A program made the position numbers and the translations under genes. A stretch of DNA of 36,359 nucleotides from a virus, in IMG/VR virus record IMGVR_UViG_3300035212_000242, positions 1-36,359 of that record; one strand, written 5' to 3'. The notes beneath the pieces were generated by a model. It did not search any database, was not told where the DNA came from, and saw only the letters and a list, made by a program, of their open reading frames with translations. Shown here in pieces: positions 7,356-16,623 of the stretch (its first letter is position 1; every line of letters starts with the position of its first letter).

Positions 7356-8018
7356 ATGACAATACCTTTTAATTGGAATAAAGTAACCATTGAACAATAC
7401 CAAACCATCTATCCTCACCTGCAAGGCGAAATAGATTGGTCACGTATTATATCATTCTTTACCGGCAAAACCTATGACGAAGTTGAAAACTTAGATTTAA
7501 AGCATTACAAGTACTTAGTTAAAAGTCTTTCATTCTTAACTAAACCCATCCAACCTAAAGTATCTTTTAAGTCTTTTACTTGCGGCTTATTAAAGTCTGT
7601 TAAGTATAAACCACAACCTAAGTTAATCACTTGGCAAGGTGGTAACTTTTACAAGGCATCACGCTCGGTAAACGATATAAACGTGGCTCGTTACATTACG
7701 ATTAAAACGTTAATGGAGCAGCCCGACTATTTCCCTAATAAACTACACGAACTTTGTGCCTTGACTTATGAGCCTGCTCAATACCTATCATTCAAATACG
7801 ATGGTAACAAACACGCTGAGGTAGCCGATAAGTTTCTAAACGCATCAATGTCGATAGCGCAACCAAGTGTTTTTTTTTGCTTAGAAGTATTGGCGAATTG
7901 GAATCTAAATACCTTGGATTATTTGGAGGGGGTGGAAGCGATGAAGACGATCAACAAAGAGATAGAAACAGAACTGAGAGAGAAAGGTTTGTCGATTTTT
8001 GGGGATGGGTTCACATAG
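7356..8018 (+). CDS. Putative tail assembly chaperone, zero-frame product
   Basis: 220 residues. Residues 1-174 precede a slippery T-run; the last 46 residues are read only when ribosomes stay in frame. The N-terminal domain (IPFNWNKVTIEQYQTIYPHL...) resembles N-terminal domains of unannotated tail-region proteins in Bacteroidota phages, without a firm family. Because a -1 shift fuses it to the next frame (7877-8164), it fits the G/GT tail-chaperone scheme of siphoviruses, in which two products of fixed ratio help assemble the tail around the tape measure. It lies 6.3 kb from the tape measure, further than usual. The frame after the shift site encodes a plausible charged helix, so 7878-8018 would be dual-coding. 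Confidence 0.7.
   Translation: MTIPFNWNKVTIEQYQTIYPHLQGEIDWSRIISFFTGKTYDEVENLDLKHYKYLVKSLSFLTKPIQPKVSFKSFTCGLLKSVKYKPQPKLITWQGGNFYKASRSVNDINVARYITIKTLMEQPDYFPNKLHELCALTYEPAQYLSFKYDGNKHAEVADKFLNASMSIAQPSVFFCLEVLANWNLNTLDYLEGVEAMKTINKEIETELREKGLSIFGDGFT
7871..7877 (+). promoter_or_regulatory. Slippery heptamer for -1 ribosomal frameshift
   Basis: A run of nine T (7870-7878) contains T TTT TTT in the correct phase of the zero frame: codons GTT, TTT, TTT, TGC. A -1 slip re-reads from TTG at 7877 and enters the long open frame to 8164, which lacks an early ATG of its own. Transcriptional slippage on the T9 run would have the same effect. No strong downstream pseudoknot was evident by eye. Confidence 0.65.
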
Positions 8019-8164
8019 TTAAAGAGGTATCCCAAGCTAATAGAATAACAGAGGACGATGTGCATGAGTGGGGAGTAATAAGATTATTAAATGAACTAGC
8101 TTATCTTAAAGATAAGAATAAAATGGAAGCTGAAGAAATTGAACGTCAACGAAGAAATAGATAA
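7877..8164 (+). CDS. C-terminal frame of frameshifted chaperone fusion
   Basis: An open frame of 95 codons in the -1 frame relative to the upstream gene. Its first ATG is only near the 3' end, so independent initiation is unlikely. Joined at the slippery site it gives a protein of about 269 residues. The segment has a Gly-rich, Asp-rich linker (LFGGGGSDEDDQQ) followed by a helical domain FVDFWGWVHIVKEVSQ...EWGVIRLLNELAYLK. A flexible linker followed by a helical domain is what the T part of GT tail chaperones looks like. Its last 26 bases overlap the next gene. Confidence 0.65.
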   Translation: MLRSIGELESKYLGLFGGGGSDEDDQQRDRNRTERERFVDFWGWVHIVKEVSQANRITEDDVHEWGVIRLLNELAYLKDKNKMEAEEIERQRRNR

Positions 8165-8693
8165 ATTACTAAATGACTTTGGGGCTAAATGGGCTAATGA
8201 TTTAAAGACTTCATTAGATAAAGCCTTAAAGGATGGTGCTAAACGTGGCGAAAGGTTACAAACCTCAAGGATTGAATTTGTTGGGGGTGTTAAATATTAT
8301 CCTAACAAAGTGATTATATCAATAACTCCTAATGAGGACTATTGGTACTATATTGAGAATGGCAGAAAGAAAGGTAAGCAACCGCCAACAAAAGTTTTAG
8401 GTGAAAAGTGGCAAGCTAAAAACGGAATAAATCCGTCTAAGATACTTTACCAAATGACTATTGATTATAACCAAAAAAAAGGGTTTACTAAACGAATAGT
8501 TAAAGAGTTACCATTCCCAAAAGCAGCGAAACAATTTGCTTTTATAGTGGCAAGGGCAATAGGTAAGAATGGAATTAAACCAAAGCCTTTTATAGATAGA
8601 GTAACAGAGGACGGAAGAAAGGCAGAGTTAGCAGAACAAATGGGAAAATTAATAGGTAAAGCAATAACAGTAACAGATATTAAATGGCAATAA
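8139..8693 (+). CDS. HK97 gp10-like neck/tail-completion protein
   Basis: 184 residues. The C-terminal half reads FAFIVARAIGKNGIKPKPFIDRV, the pattern seen in HK97-gp10-like proteins that join head and tail (I-A-x-x-I-x-x-x-G-I-x-x-x-PF). The central YYIENGRKKGKQPP also fits that family. No ATG is available before the middle of the domain, so translation must begin at the TTG at 8139, overlapping the frameshift product. The overlap may couple its translation to the shifted ribosomes. It overlaps the next gene by 10 bp. Confidence 0.6.
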   Translation: MNVNEEIDKLLNDFGAKWANDLKTSLDKALKDGAKRGERLQTSRIEFVGGVKYYPNKVIISITPNEDYWYYIENGRKKGKQPPTKVLGEKWQAKNGINPSKILYQMTIDYNQKKGFTKRIVKELPFPKAAKQFAFIVARAIGKNGIKPKPFIDRVTEDGRKAELAEQMGKLIGKAITVTDIKWQ

Positions 8694-9895
8694 CAATACA
8701 ATCAAGCCCAACGTCACCAACACCTGCTTATAATGAGAATTGGGTGGTTGCAACGTCAAATCAAACAATACAGCCTAACTTTTATTACACAATCGTTTTA
8801 ACCGATGTAACAGGCTCTTATGTGTTTGATACTATCAAAGTAAAACCAGACCCTAACAATAAATTAGTAATGGATTTACAAGCGTATGTTCAACTATTAA
8901 TGGTTAACTATATTCCCGTTAATTTATACGGTTGGCAAAAATGCACTAATGCAACTAGAAAGTTTAGATTTAATGTTGGTGAAACTTATGACGTTGCAAC
9001 CGTACCAACTTACTTTGCAGGAGTTGATAAAGATTATATTACTTGGAATGCAGGAGTTGATAAACAATATATCGCCCCTTATTCACCTAACTACTTTTGT
9101 TATGATAGTTCAATACCTAATTTAGTTTACTTAACTATACTTCCTAGCAAAACATACAAAGATCGCTCGCAATATCTTTACGCTTTATGTCAGGAAAATA
9201 TAGGCGAGTTAAATAAGATTGATATATTTACTTACGATGCAGCCGGCTCTTTATTAGGTAACTATTCAATCAATAGACCAGATGCCGGCACGGGTTTATT
9301 CTCTGATAATTACGTTGCCATTGACGTTGGTTATAAAGGCTTGTTAGGAATAACAGCCCCATTTGTTACCGTTAATAGTGGCACATATCCTATCATTACT
9401 TCTAACGTCGCATCTTATGTTATTAAGAATGGTGACACAAATGATGTTATCAAAAATATAACAATAGAATGTAATCCTAAATTTGAGGTGTACACTTTAC
9501 ATTATTTAAAAGCTAATGGCTCTTATGAAACATTACATTGCAATTTAGCAGCTACTTTATCGAGCAGTAAAACTACAACATCATTTAAAAAAAGCGGATG
9601 GTCTTTAATTTCTAACGTTATGACTTTAGATCCTGCTTTGAATAGCGAAAAGATACAATCAGTAACCATTCAAGATAAGCTACAATTAAATAGCGATTGG
9701 TTAACCGATGCTGAATTTGCCTTGCATAAAGATTTGTTTACTTCTACCGATGTACGCTTAGATATTGGCAGTTTAACAACTTACAAAGGTGTTAAGGTTA
9801 CTCAAACAAGTTACACCACTAAGAACACAGATAGGCTTAGAAATTACCAAATAGATTTAGATTATACTCACCAAAACTTTAGACAGCGTGGCTAA
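8684..9895 (+). CDS. Putative tail structural protein
   Basis: 403 residues, rich in Thr, Ser, Asn and Tyr and predicted mainly beta, with no signal peptide or membrane segment. The segment ECNPKFEVYTLHYLKANGSYETLHC resembles the (hyaL)-x-N-x-x-G-x-(W/Y)-(D/E)-x-(F/L) pattern recurrent in structural proteins of Bacteroidota phages. Position after the gp10-like gene and before the large 941-residue protein suggests a distal tail or baseplate component. Exact role not known. Confidence 0.55.
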   Translation: MAITIQSSPTSPTPAYNENWVVATSNQTIQPNFYYTIVLTDVTGSYVFDTIKVKPDPNNKLVMDLQAYVQLLMVNYIPVNLYGWQKCTNATRKFRFNVGETYDVATVPTYFAGVDKDYITWNAGVDKQYIAPYSPNYFCYDSSIPNLVYLTILPSKTYKDRSQYLYALCQENIGELNKIDIFTYDAAGSLLGNYSINRPDAGTGLFSDNYVAIDVGYKGLLGITAPFVTVNSGTYPIITSNVASYVIKNGDTNDVIKNITIECNPKFEVYTLHYLKANGSYETLHCNLAATLSSSKTTTSFKKSGWSLISNVMTLDPALNSEKIQSVTIQDKLQLNSDWLTDAEFALHKDLFTSTDVRLDIGSLTTYKGVKVTQTSYTTKNTDRLRNYQIDLDYTHQNFRQRG

Positions 9896-12713
9896 CATAA
9901 AAGTATTATTATATGACCAAGCTGGTGCTGAATACGACGTAAGTTATATTCAGGAAATACCTTTATCGTTAAGCTATTTAATAGCCGACGTTAAAGACCC
10001 TAGCAAAAGAAATACAACATTTTCTAAAACAATAAACTTTAATTCTAAGGATGTTGATTTATTCTTTAGAGTTATTTGGAAACTAAACAGTACACTAACT
10101 ACTTTTGACCCTCGATTAAAATGTAAGATAAAATACTACGTTAACGAGGTATTGCAGTTAGATGGTGATTTGCAATTAATAAAAGTAATTGTTGACCCTG
10201 ATAGTAAAACGGTAAACTACCAAACCACGGCAACCGGAACTATTGGCAATTTGTTTTTAGCCATTGGTGATGCTTACTTAACTGATTTAGATTTTAGTGA
10301 TTATGACCATGACTTAACTAAAGCTAATGTAACAAACAGTTGGATACCTGCAACAAGTGTAACGGGTGTAATTGGCTCGGGGTATTATTATGGCTTAATT
10401 AATTGGGGCGAAAACCAAATACTAACCGATGTTGAATATCATGTAAAGCACATGAGGCCTCAATTATACAAGCGTGAGTACATGGCTAAGATATTTGCGG
10501 CTGCAGGTTACACATGGACATCTACTTACTTAGACAGCGCATATTATAAAAGCCAATTAATACCACCAACAAAAGAATATCTAACGTTAGGAACGACGGC
10601 TATAACTAATAGCCAATTCTATGCAAGGCGTAACGCTACGCAAACGGGAACGCCTACGGCTTGTTTTTACGGTCCTTGGTCTGGGACAAAAATTCTTAAT
10701 TTTCCTCCTAATCCTAGCGAAGTTGTTTTGTTTAATGAAGATAACGTTTTACCTTATAATGACCCGGGCGGTAACTATGCAACGGGTACGGGTATATTTT
10801 CGCCAACAACAACTAATACTTTTATAATTGAAACGTTAGTTAATTTTGATGTTGTTTTAGAAAATGTTGGAGCGACCGCTGGAGCTGCAAGTTATGCCAT
10901 AATTAACTTTGCAAGTTTTGATGTTTACATAACTCAGTTTAACGGTATAGGTTGGCAGGCAGTAGGTACAAATTCGGTTTCTTTATTCAATATAACATTA
11001 CCTGCATTAACTTCATCACATCAAATTTATGTACAAATACCATCATGGGCTGCTTTAGCTACTGAAAACTATAGAGTTGAAATAGCTGGTAATATTAATT
11101 TTAATTTATTTACAGCTACAAATGTTCTTATTGTTGACGGTGCAACAACATGGAGATATGACACAAAAGTTAATAGTACTTATGCCGCAAGGTTATTAAA
11201 TAACAACATTACAGAGGGTGGTTTTTTAGAAGTTAACCAATGTATTCCTACCGAGGTTAAACAGATTGATTGGTTAATGACTGAAATAAAAGCGGCTAAC
11301 CTTTACATGATACCTAATCCCGACAAAGCAAAAGATTATATTATTGAGCCACGTGATGACGGTTTTTATGTAGGTGAAGATAACTGGTCTGAGTTATTAG
11401 ACTTTAGCAAAGATTATGAAGTATTGCCAGTTTCCGAACTTGACACAAAGCGTTATGAGTTTTGGAATAAACAAGACAGCGACCAGTATAACGATGCTTA
11501 TTTTAAACAATATAAACAAACTTATGGTTTTGGATATACCGATTGTGTAAGCGAATTTGTTAAGCCCGTTAAAAAGACTGAATTAATTTATGCACCTACT
11601 CCAATAGTAGATAATCAAGTTAATGGCTTAATACTACCTAAGATTTTTAAAAACGACAACGGAACTATTAAACCAATGAAGTCAGTAATACGCCAACTTT
11701 ATAGAGGTGGTAATATTAATATGTCTTATGGCGGTTGGAAACTAAGAAGTTCTATTGCCGGTGATACGGTTTACAATTACTATCCATTCGTTGGTGAAGT
11801 TGATAATCCTTACACACCTACACTTAGTATAAATTGGGATACGCCACAAAAGGTTTATTACAATTATATTAATGCTACTTACACCAATAACAACTTAAAG
11901 AATAAATACTATTCTAAAATGATTAATCAGTTGAGCGATAAACGTTCGGCAGTTGTTAAGGCTTATTTTAATCTTAATGAATTAAAGGTTAAAGATTTTA
12001 GTTTTAGAAAAGTAGTTTGGGTAGATCATTTTAACTGTTACTTCTACATTCAAAACTTTGAGTACATAATGAACACTCAACAAAGTACTTTAGTTACGAT
12101 GTTGAAGTTACAGGAATATGACACATGGCAGTCAAACACAATAGAATTACCAAACGAAGACCCTAGCGAATTAAACAGAATAGTTAACGGTAATTACTCT
12201 AATGGAATAAATAACACAAACAACGGTAACGCATCTCATATAGTTAATGGCAGGGGTAATTTTATAGCAAGTGGCGCAACGGATATTCAGTTAGATAATT
12301 GTACCAATGTAGTTGTTAACGGTGATGTGAGTGCCTTTAGAGGTATTGGATTAAGTAATGTTGTTATAACTAATGCTTTAAACAATTCAACTATTGAAGC
12401 ACCCATCGTTCCAATATCAACTTTAGTAGATATAACTTTAGATATTACTTACCACAATAAAACGGTTGAAGTTGATGCAACGTCAAATGATATTACCGTT
12501 TATTGGGATGTAGCAACAATGACGGGATGTCGTGTGTATATTAACAGAGTTGATAACTCAGCATTTAAGATTTATATAAATGATGCAGATGCAACGGCTC
12601 AATTCATTGGTAACGCTATCCCTTATGATTTAGGTATGGTACAATGGGATGGACTTTTATTAACTTCTAATTTAGATAGTGGTGGTGTTAAACAAATTAA
12701 ACCTTTAGTATAA
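9888..12713 (+). CDS. Large tail/baseplate protein
   Basis: 941 residues, the largest in the window, beginning with GTG at 9888 in an 8-bp overlap. The N-terminal region contains SYLIADVKDPSKRNTTFSKT, a segment I associate with large tail-tip proteins of Bacteroidota phages (ADxxxPxKRNxxxSKT). The remainder is Asn/Thr/Tyr-rich beta structure with a C-terminal region of short repetitive strands (INNTNNGNASHIVNGRGNF) like a fibre-attachment domain. Probably a tail-tip or baseplate hub protein. The next gene starts in a TAATG overlap. Confidence 0.65.
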   Translation: MANIKVLLYDQAGAEYDVSYIQEIPLSLSYLIADVKDPSKRNTTFSKTINFNSKDVDLFFRVIWKLNSTLTTFDPRLKCKIKYYVNEVLQLDGDLQLIKVIVDPDSKTVNYQTTATGTIGNLFLAIGDAYLTDLDFSDYDHDLTKANVTNSWIPATSVTGVIGSGYYYGLINWGENQILTDVEYHVKHMRPQLYKREYMAKIFAAAGYTWTSTYLDSAYYKSQLIPPTKEYLTLGTTAITNSQFYARRNATQTGTPTACFYGPWSGTKILNFPPNPSEVVLFNEDNVLPYNDPGGNYATGTGIFSPTTTNTFIIETLVNFDVVLENVGATAGAASYAIINFASFDVYITQFNGIGWQAVGTNSVSLFNITLPALTSSHQIYVQIPSWAALATENYRVEIAGNINFNLFTATNVLIVDGATTWRYDTKVNSTYAARLLNNNITEGGFLEVNQCIPTEVKQIDWLMTEIKAANLYMIPNPDKAKDYIIEPRDDGFYVGEDNWSELLDFSKDYEVLPVSELDTKRYEFWNKQDSDQYNDAYFKQYKQTYGFGYTDCVSEFVKPVKKTELIYAPTPIVDNQVNGLILPKIFKNDNGTIKPMKSVIRQLYRGGNINMSYGGWKLRSSIAGDTVYNYYPFVGEVDNPYTPTLSINWDTPQKVYYNYINATYTNNNLKNKYYSKMINQLSDKRSAVVKAYFNLNELKVKDFSFRKVVWVDHFNCYFYIQNFEYIMNTQQSTLVTMLKLQEYDTWQSNTIELPNEDPSELNRIVNGNYSNGINNTNNGNASHIVNGRGNFIASGATDIQLDNCTNVVVNGDVSAFRGIGLSNVVITNALNNSTIEAPIVPISTLVDITLDITYHNKTVEVDATSNDITVYWDVATMTGCRVYINRVDNSAFKIYINDADATAQFIGNAIPYDLGMVQWDGLLLTSNLDSGGVKQIKPLV

Positions 12714-13099
12714 TGGGATTTGTAAGAACAATAATAAGAAAAGCAGGAACTCTAATAGGCGTTAGACGTACTTTAAATTTAATAGAGGGGACTAACGTAA
12801 CATTAACTATTGCGGATGATGTAGCAAACGATAGGGTTAATGTAACCATTGCCGCAAGTGGTGGCGGTAGTTTACCAACTCAAACAGGAAACAACAGTAA
12901 ATACTTAACAACAGACGGCGTAAGTGCAAGTTGGGCAACGGTCTCAGCTTCTTTACCCGACTTAATAATAACTAAACAAGCCCCTGCATTAAACCAAACA
13001 ATTACAGATGGTTATTGTGCATACTACTCTGGTTATTATGAAATAGCAAATACTAAATTTTTAGAAATAGGCATAAATTCAACTTTAGAAATAGGATAA
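12713..13099 (+). CDS. Small tail-fibre-like protein
   Basis: 128 residues. It has a beta-rich N-terminus (GTNVTLTIADDVANDRVNVTI), a Gly/Ser linker (ASGGGSLP) and NSKYLTTDGVSASWATV, a motif common in phage fibre proteins (KYLTTDGxxxSWxxV). The closing repeats (FLEIGINSTLEIG) may be a trimeric beta tip. A short fibre or fibre-attachment subunit is likely. It starts in a TAATG overlap with the large tail protein and precedes another fibre-like gene. Confidence 0.6.
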   Translation: MGFVRTIIRKAGTLIGVRRTLNLIEGTNVTLTIADDVANDRVNVTIAASGGGSLPTQTGNNSKYLTTDGVSASWATVSASLPDLIITKQAPALNQTITDGYCAYYSGYYEIANTKFLEIGINSTLEIG

Positions 13100-13115
13100 T
13101 TAAAAACATAAAACA

Positions 13116-14354
13116 ATGGGATTAAAAATGACAAAAGGGGAAGCCCCCTCAACACCGGTAAGTAACAAAGTAGAAATTTTTATAGACAATAACAATAAAA
13201 CTTGTAGTATAGATGACAAAGGCGTGATATCCATTTTTAATCACAACGGATTAGATGAACGCAATATACTTGTTAACGGTGGGTTTAGTGTTCAACAAAA
13301 AGTTGCAGTAGCATCAACGGCTATTGCAGGAGTATCAACAACAACTCGTGGTGGTGTAGTTTCAGATGCTTGGAGTGTTACTTCATCTGTAGCATCAAAC
13401 TTAAACTGGCAGCAAGTCGATACTGGCTCAGCACCAGAAACAGGTGTAAATGCACGTTATTATGGCTCTATAATTTCTGCAACTGCTGGTAAAAAAGTAA
13501 TGCTGAGCCAATGGATATTAAATGAAGATATGCGTCACTTAGTTGGTAGAAAAGTAAGGGTATCAATTAAACATAATAAGAAAGTTGGAACAGACCAAAC
13601 CTTTAAACTAGGATTAATTCAGTTAACAAGTGCGGGAACTATTGATACATCACCTGCTTTCTTATCGGGTGCATGGTCGGTTACAACAGGTGTAGACCCT
13701 GCATGGAATACTAACTTAGCAGCCATTACACCCGATGCAAGTCCAACAGGAGAAAATGGAACTATAACAGGAAACTTTTTAAATGTAAACGTAGCCGCTG
13801 GTGTATGGACTAAATCAAGTTGTGTTTTTACCGTTCCAACTAATGCAAAAAACTTAGTAATGGTTTTCTTTAGTGATGCAACAGGCGGAACTACCGATAA
13901 CGTATCAATAGCAGAAGCTCAGATAACTTTAGGAACTGAACTTGTCGATTATTTAGAACCACTTTTTGCAGAAAATATTAATAGATGTTTAAGGCGTTAC
14001 TGTAAATCATTTCCTTTAACAACTGTCCCAGCTGCATCAATAGCGGTTGCAACGGCTGGTAATGGTGTAACTGGAATAATAGGTAAAGCAGGCGCAACAG
14101 CATTAGCTTGTTTTATTAATATTAAATTCCCTGTTAGAATGTTTAAAGTCCCTGCCGTTACTTTATACACACCTGTTGGTGCTGGTGCAGTACCTTATAG
14201 AATAACCGGAACTACCCCTGCCGTTCAAACAACAGCGGCACAAACGGGAGTTATGGATTATGGCTTAGTAGTATCTGCAACGGGTGATGTTAACGGGGCA
14301 GTAGGTGATTTAGTAGGTGTTCATTATGCAGCAAGTGCTGAAATAGTAAATTAA
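13116..14354 (+). CDS. Tail fibre with carbohydrate-binding-like domain
   Basis: 412 residues. After a short attachment region, NILVNGGFSVQQ begins a jelly-roll domain like the CBM4/9-type modules in phage fibres. It runs to about residue 285, with IAEAQITLGTELVDYLEPLFAENINRCLRRYC, a pattern very common at the end of such fibre domains (E-x-Q-L-E-x-G-x-x-x-x-x-x-E...C-x-R-Y). The remaining 120 residues are Ala/Gly/Thr-rich. Likely a virion protein binding cell-surface glycans. Starts after an A-rich leader. Confidence 0.7.
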   Translation: MGLKMTKGEAPSTPVSNKVEIFIDNNNKTCSIDDKGVISIFNHNGLDERNILVNGGFSVQQKVAVASTAIAGVSTTTRGGVVSDAWSVTSSVASNLNWQQVDTGSAPETGVNARYYGSIISATAGKKVMLSQWILNEDMRHLVGRKVRVSIKHNKKVGTDQTFKLGLIQLTSAGTIDTSPAFLSGAWSVTTGVDPAWNTNLAAITPDASPTGENGTITGNFLNVNVAAGVWTKSSCVFTVPTNAKNLVMVFFSDATGGTTDNVSIAEAQITLGTELVDYLEPLFAENINRCLRRYCKSFPLTTVPAASIAVATAGNGVTGIIGKAGATALACFINIKFPVRMFKVPAVTLYTPVGAGAVPYRITGTTPAVQTTAAQTGVMDYGLVVSATGDVNGAVGDLVGVHYAASAEIVN

Positions 14355-14356
14355 TT

Positions 14357-15967
14357 ATGGCAGAAAAAACAGTAATAAGTATTGAAGTTGAGGGAACGGG
14401 CAAAGCCATTAACTCAATTAAAGAATTAAAAGCCGAATTAAAAGCGGCTCAATCCGCTGCCTTAAATGGTGATGGTAAAGCTGCTAAAAGAGTAGCTGAG
14501 TTAAAGGATAAAATGGATGACCTTAAAGACACTACAAAGTCTTTACAAGGTTCGGGAGTTGAAAAGATTAGTTCAGGCTTTAGTATGTTGGGTCAAGGTT
14601 TTAAAGACTTTGACTTTGATAAAATTAAAACAGGTTTTAAAGGTGTAGGTGCTGCAATGTCCGCTATTCCTATCTTTTTAATTATAGAAGGGATTAGTTA
14701 TTTAGTACAAAACTTTGACGAACTAAGTAAAGGTTCGGGTTTTTTAGCAACTATTTTAAGAAGTGTTAGCGATGCCATTAGTTGGTTAGTTGATGGTTTT
14801 ACAGATTTAATAGGTGTAACAAGTGAATCGAGTAGGGCTATTGAAGACCAAGGCGAAGCAATGGTTAAAGCCAATGAGAAATCTCAGGAAGCCTTACAAG
14901 GTACAACTAGCGAATTTGATAGGCAGTTAGCAGTTGCAAAGGCGGCTGGCAAAAGTACTATTGAAATAGAGCAAGCTAAACAGCAAGCTATAATTGATAC
15001 CAACTTTCAAATAGCTAAAGGCATTGAGGCGCAAGTAAGAGCAGGTGGTGAGTTTACAGATGAAATGAAAAAGCAACTTAGTGGCAGTTTAGAAGCTATT
15101 AAAAATGCAAAGGTACAGGAATACGTTATAACTGAAAATGACAATAAGGCAAAGGAAGAAAAGTATAAAAAACATTTAGAAGAACAAAATAAAATAAAAG
15201 CCGAAGCGGCTAAATTAGAGCGTGAACAATCTATTATAGATGCTGAGGAGTTATTTAAACAACTTTCTTTACACCAAGATACCGAATTAGCTTTAAGAAA
15301 TAAAGCTCGTAAGGATGAGTTAGATGCTGAAAAAGCAGCACAAGAACAAAAATTCCAAGATGATATTTTTATGGAACAATTCATAAAAGATCAAGCGGCT
15401 AAAGAAATTGAAATAGAAAAAACAAAACAAGCTCACAAACAACAAATTCAAATGCAAGCGCTAAACACTGCTAGTCAATTAGTAGGTTTAGCAAATCAGC
15501 TAGCAGGCTCAAATAAGAATGTACAAAAAGCGGCATTAATAGCAGAAAGCGCAATAGGAATAGCTAAAATAATTATATCAACTAGGGCGGCTAATGCCGC
15601 TGCTAACCTTACACCACAAGCTATTGCAACAAGTGGAGCAGCTGCTATTCCTGTAATTGCTTTTAATAATATATCCGCAGCTTTAGGTATTGCAGCATCA
15701 ATAGCAGCAACTACTAAAGCATTAGGCGCATTAGGTGGTGGCTCTGCCGGGGCTGCACCATCATTAGGAGCTACACCGTCCGCACCATCTATGCCTGCTG
15801 GCAACGGCACGCCATCAATAGCAGCACCTCAACAAAACACAACAACTTTTACAGGAAACAATAACAACAACTTTAACCAACCGCCTATTAAAACATACGT
15901 AGTTGAAACTGATTTAAGAAATTCAACAAACACAATAGATAAGATTAAAGACCAAGCCACATTCTAA
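14357..15967 (+). CDS. Tail tape measure protein
   Basis: 536 residues. An N-terminal coiled coil (INSIKELKAELKAAQS) leads to a hydrophobic segment (about 95-120, AAMSAIPIFLIIEGISYLV). A long Glu/Lys/Gln coiled coil follows at about 230-360. Next is an Ala/Ile-rich stretch (ALIAESAIGIAKIIIST) and a Pro/Asn-rich linker, and the tail KTYVVETDLRNSTNTIDKI is typical of tape measures in Bacteroidota phages. By the usual rule of about 1.5 angstrom per residue the tail would be near 80 nm. Short but with all expected zones. Confidence 0.75.
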   Translation: MAEKTVISIEVEGTGKAINSIKELKAELKAAQSAALNGDGKAAKRVAELKDKMDDLKDTTKSLQGSGVEKISSGFSMLGQGFKDFDFDKIKTGFKGVGAAMSAIPIFLIIEGISYLVQNFDELSKGSGFLATILRSVSDAISWLVDGFTDLIGVTSESSRAIEDQGEAMVKANEKSQEALQGTTSEFDRQLAVAKAAGKSTIEIEQAKQQAIIDTNFQIAKGIEAQVRAGGEFTDEMKKQLSGSLEAIKNAKVQEYVITENDNKAKEEKYKKHLEEQNKIKAEAAKLEREQSIIDAEELFKQLSLHQDTELALRNKARKDELDAEKAAQEQKFQDDIFMEQFIKDQAAKEIEIEKTKQAHKQQIQMQALNTASQLVGLANQLAGSNKNVQKAALIAESAIGIAKIIISTRAANAAANLTPQAIATSGAAAIPVIAFNNISAALGIAASIAATTKALGALGGGSAGAAPSLGATPSAPSMPAGNGTPSIAAPQQNTTTFTGNNNNNFNQPPIKTYVVETDLRNSTNTIDKIKDQATF

Positions 15968-15999
15968 AGTAAACAAACTAAACAATTTAGTATTTAATA
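15968..15999 (+). promoter_or_regulatory. Two-box promoter-like motif, copy 2
   Basis: AGTAAACAAA at 15968-15977 and GTATTTAATA at 15990-15999, 22 bp start to start, with the second box ending 3 bp before the protease ATG at 16003. Both boxes match copy 3 base for base with identical spacing, while the 12 bp between them differ. Confidence 0.55.
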
Positions 16000-16002
16000 A
16001 TT

Positions 16003-16623
16003 ATGGAACTAATAGATTTAACAATCGAAGACGATGTAAAAGATGCTAGTGGTGTAACTGCCATTGCAACAGTTGACAGCCCTGCAATAGAGCAAGGTTA
16101 CTTTGCCTTTGGTTCTAACAAAGAATTAAAAACAATCCGTATTACTTGCGGAAGTCAAAAAGGAAACTTTGCAGCTCCTACAGGCGATAGACAAATACTT
16201 GCCGGTGCTTTAATGATCCCCGACATGGCTATTCCTAGAATAGACGAGAAAACTAAAAAGGAATATAACGTTAAATTCTCATCTAAAACTATTGAGCAAA
16301 TAGTTAAGAAACACGCTAAGTTAAGTTATGCCAATAACGTTAACCAAATGCACGATAACACACGCATGATTAACGATAGCTATTTATATCAATCGTTTAT
16401 TATTAATCGTGCTATGGGTGTTAATCCGCCTTTAGGACAAGAACATTTAGTTGACGGTACTTGGTTTGGTTTTATTTACATAGGTGATAAGAACGTTTGG
16501 GATGAATATATTAAGACGGGAATATATACCGGCTTTAGTGTTGAGGGTAATTTTTATGAAAGTGTGGCTACTGAATTAAGCGATGAATTTTGCGCCCACC
16601 TGTTAAGTGTAATTTTAGAGTAA
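16003..16623 (+). CDS. Prohead protease, XkdF-like
   Basis: 206 residues. It opens with VTAIATVDSPAIEQ, then ILAGALMIPDMAIPR, NVNQMHDN with a candidate catalytic His, and VWDEYIKTGIYTGFSVEGNF with a candidate catalytic Ser, the order found in XkdF-type phage serine proteases (W...G-x-Y-x-GFSxEG-x-F). The enzyme would cleave scaffold and capsid during maturation. It lies directly before the scaffold-like gene and the major capsid protein. The final bases of the gene are part of a 16-bp direct repeat that recurs 92 bp downstream. Confidence 0.8.
   Translation: MELIDLTIEDDVKDASGVTAIATVDSPAIEQGYFAFGSNKELKTIRITCGSQKGNFAAPTGDRQILAGALMIPDMAIPRIDEKTKKEYNVKFSSKTIEQIVKKHAKLSYANNVNQMHDNTRMINDSYLYQSFIINRAMGVNPPLGQEHLVDGTWFGFIYIGDKNVWDEYIKTGIYTGFSVEGNFYESVATELSDEFCAHLLSVILE

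Noticed and set aside
10621-10827. 68-codon ORF inside the large tail protein gene
   Set aside because: Different frame of a long, well-formed coding region; composition (Leu/Arg-rich with no domain) is that of a shadow.
15007-15810. Two minus-strand ORFs opposite the tape measure gene
   Set aside because: Low-complexity Ala/Ser/Cys-rich translations that mirror the coiled coil codons; no promoter or start context.
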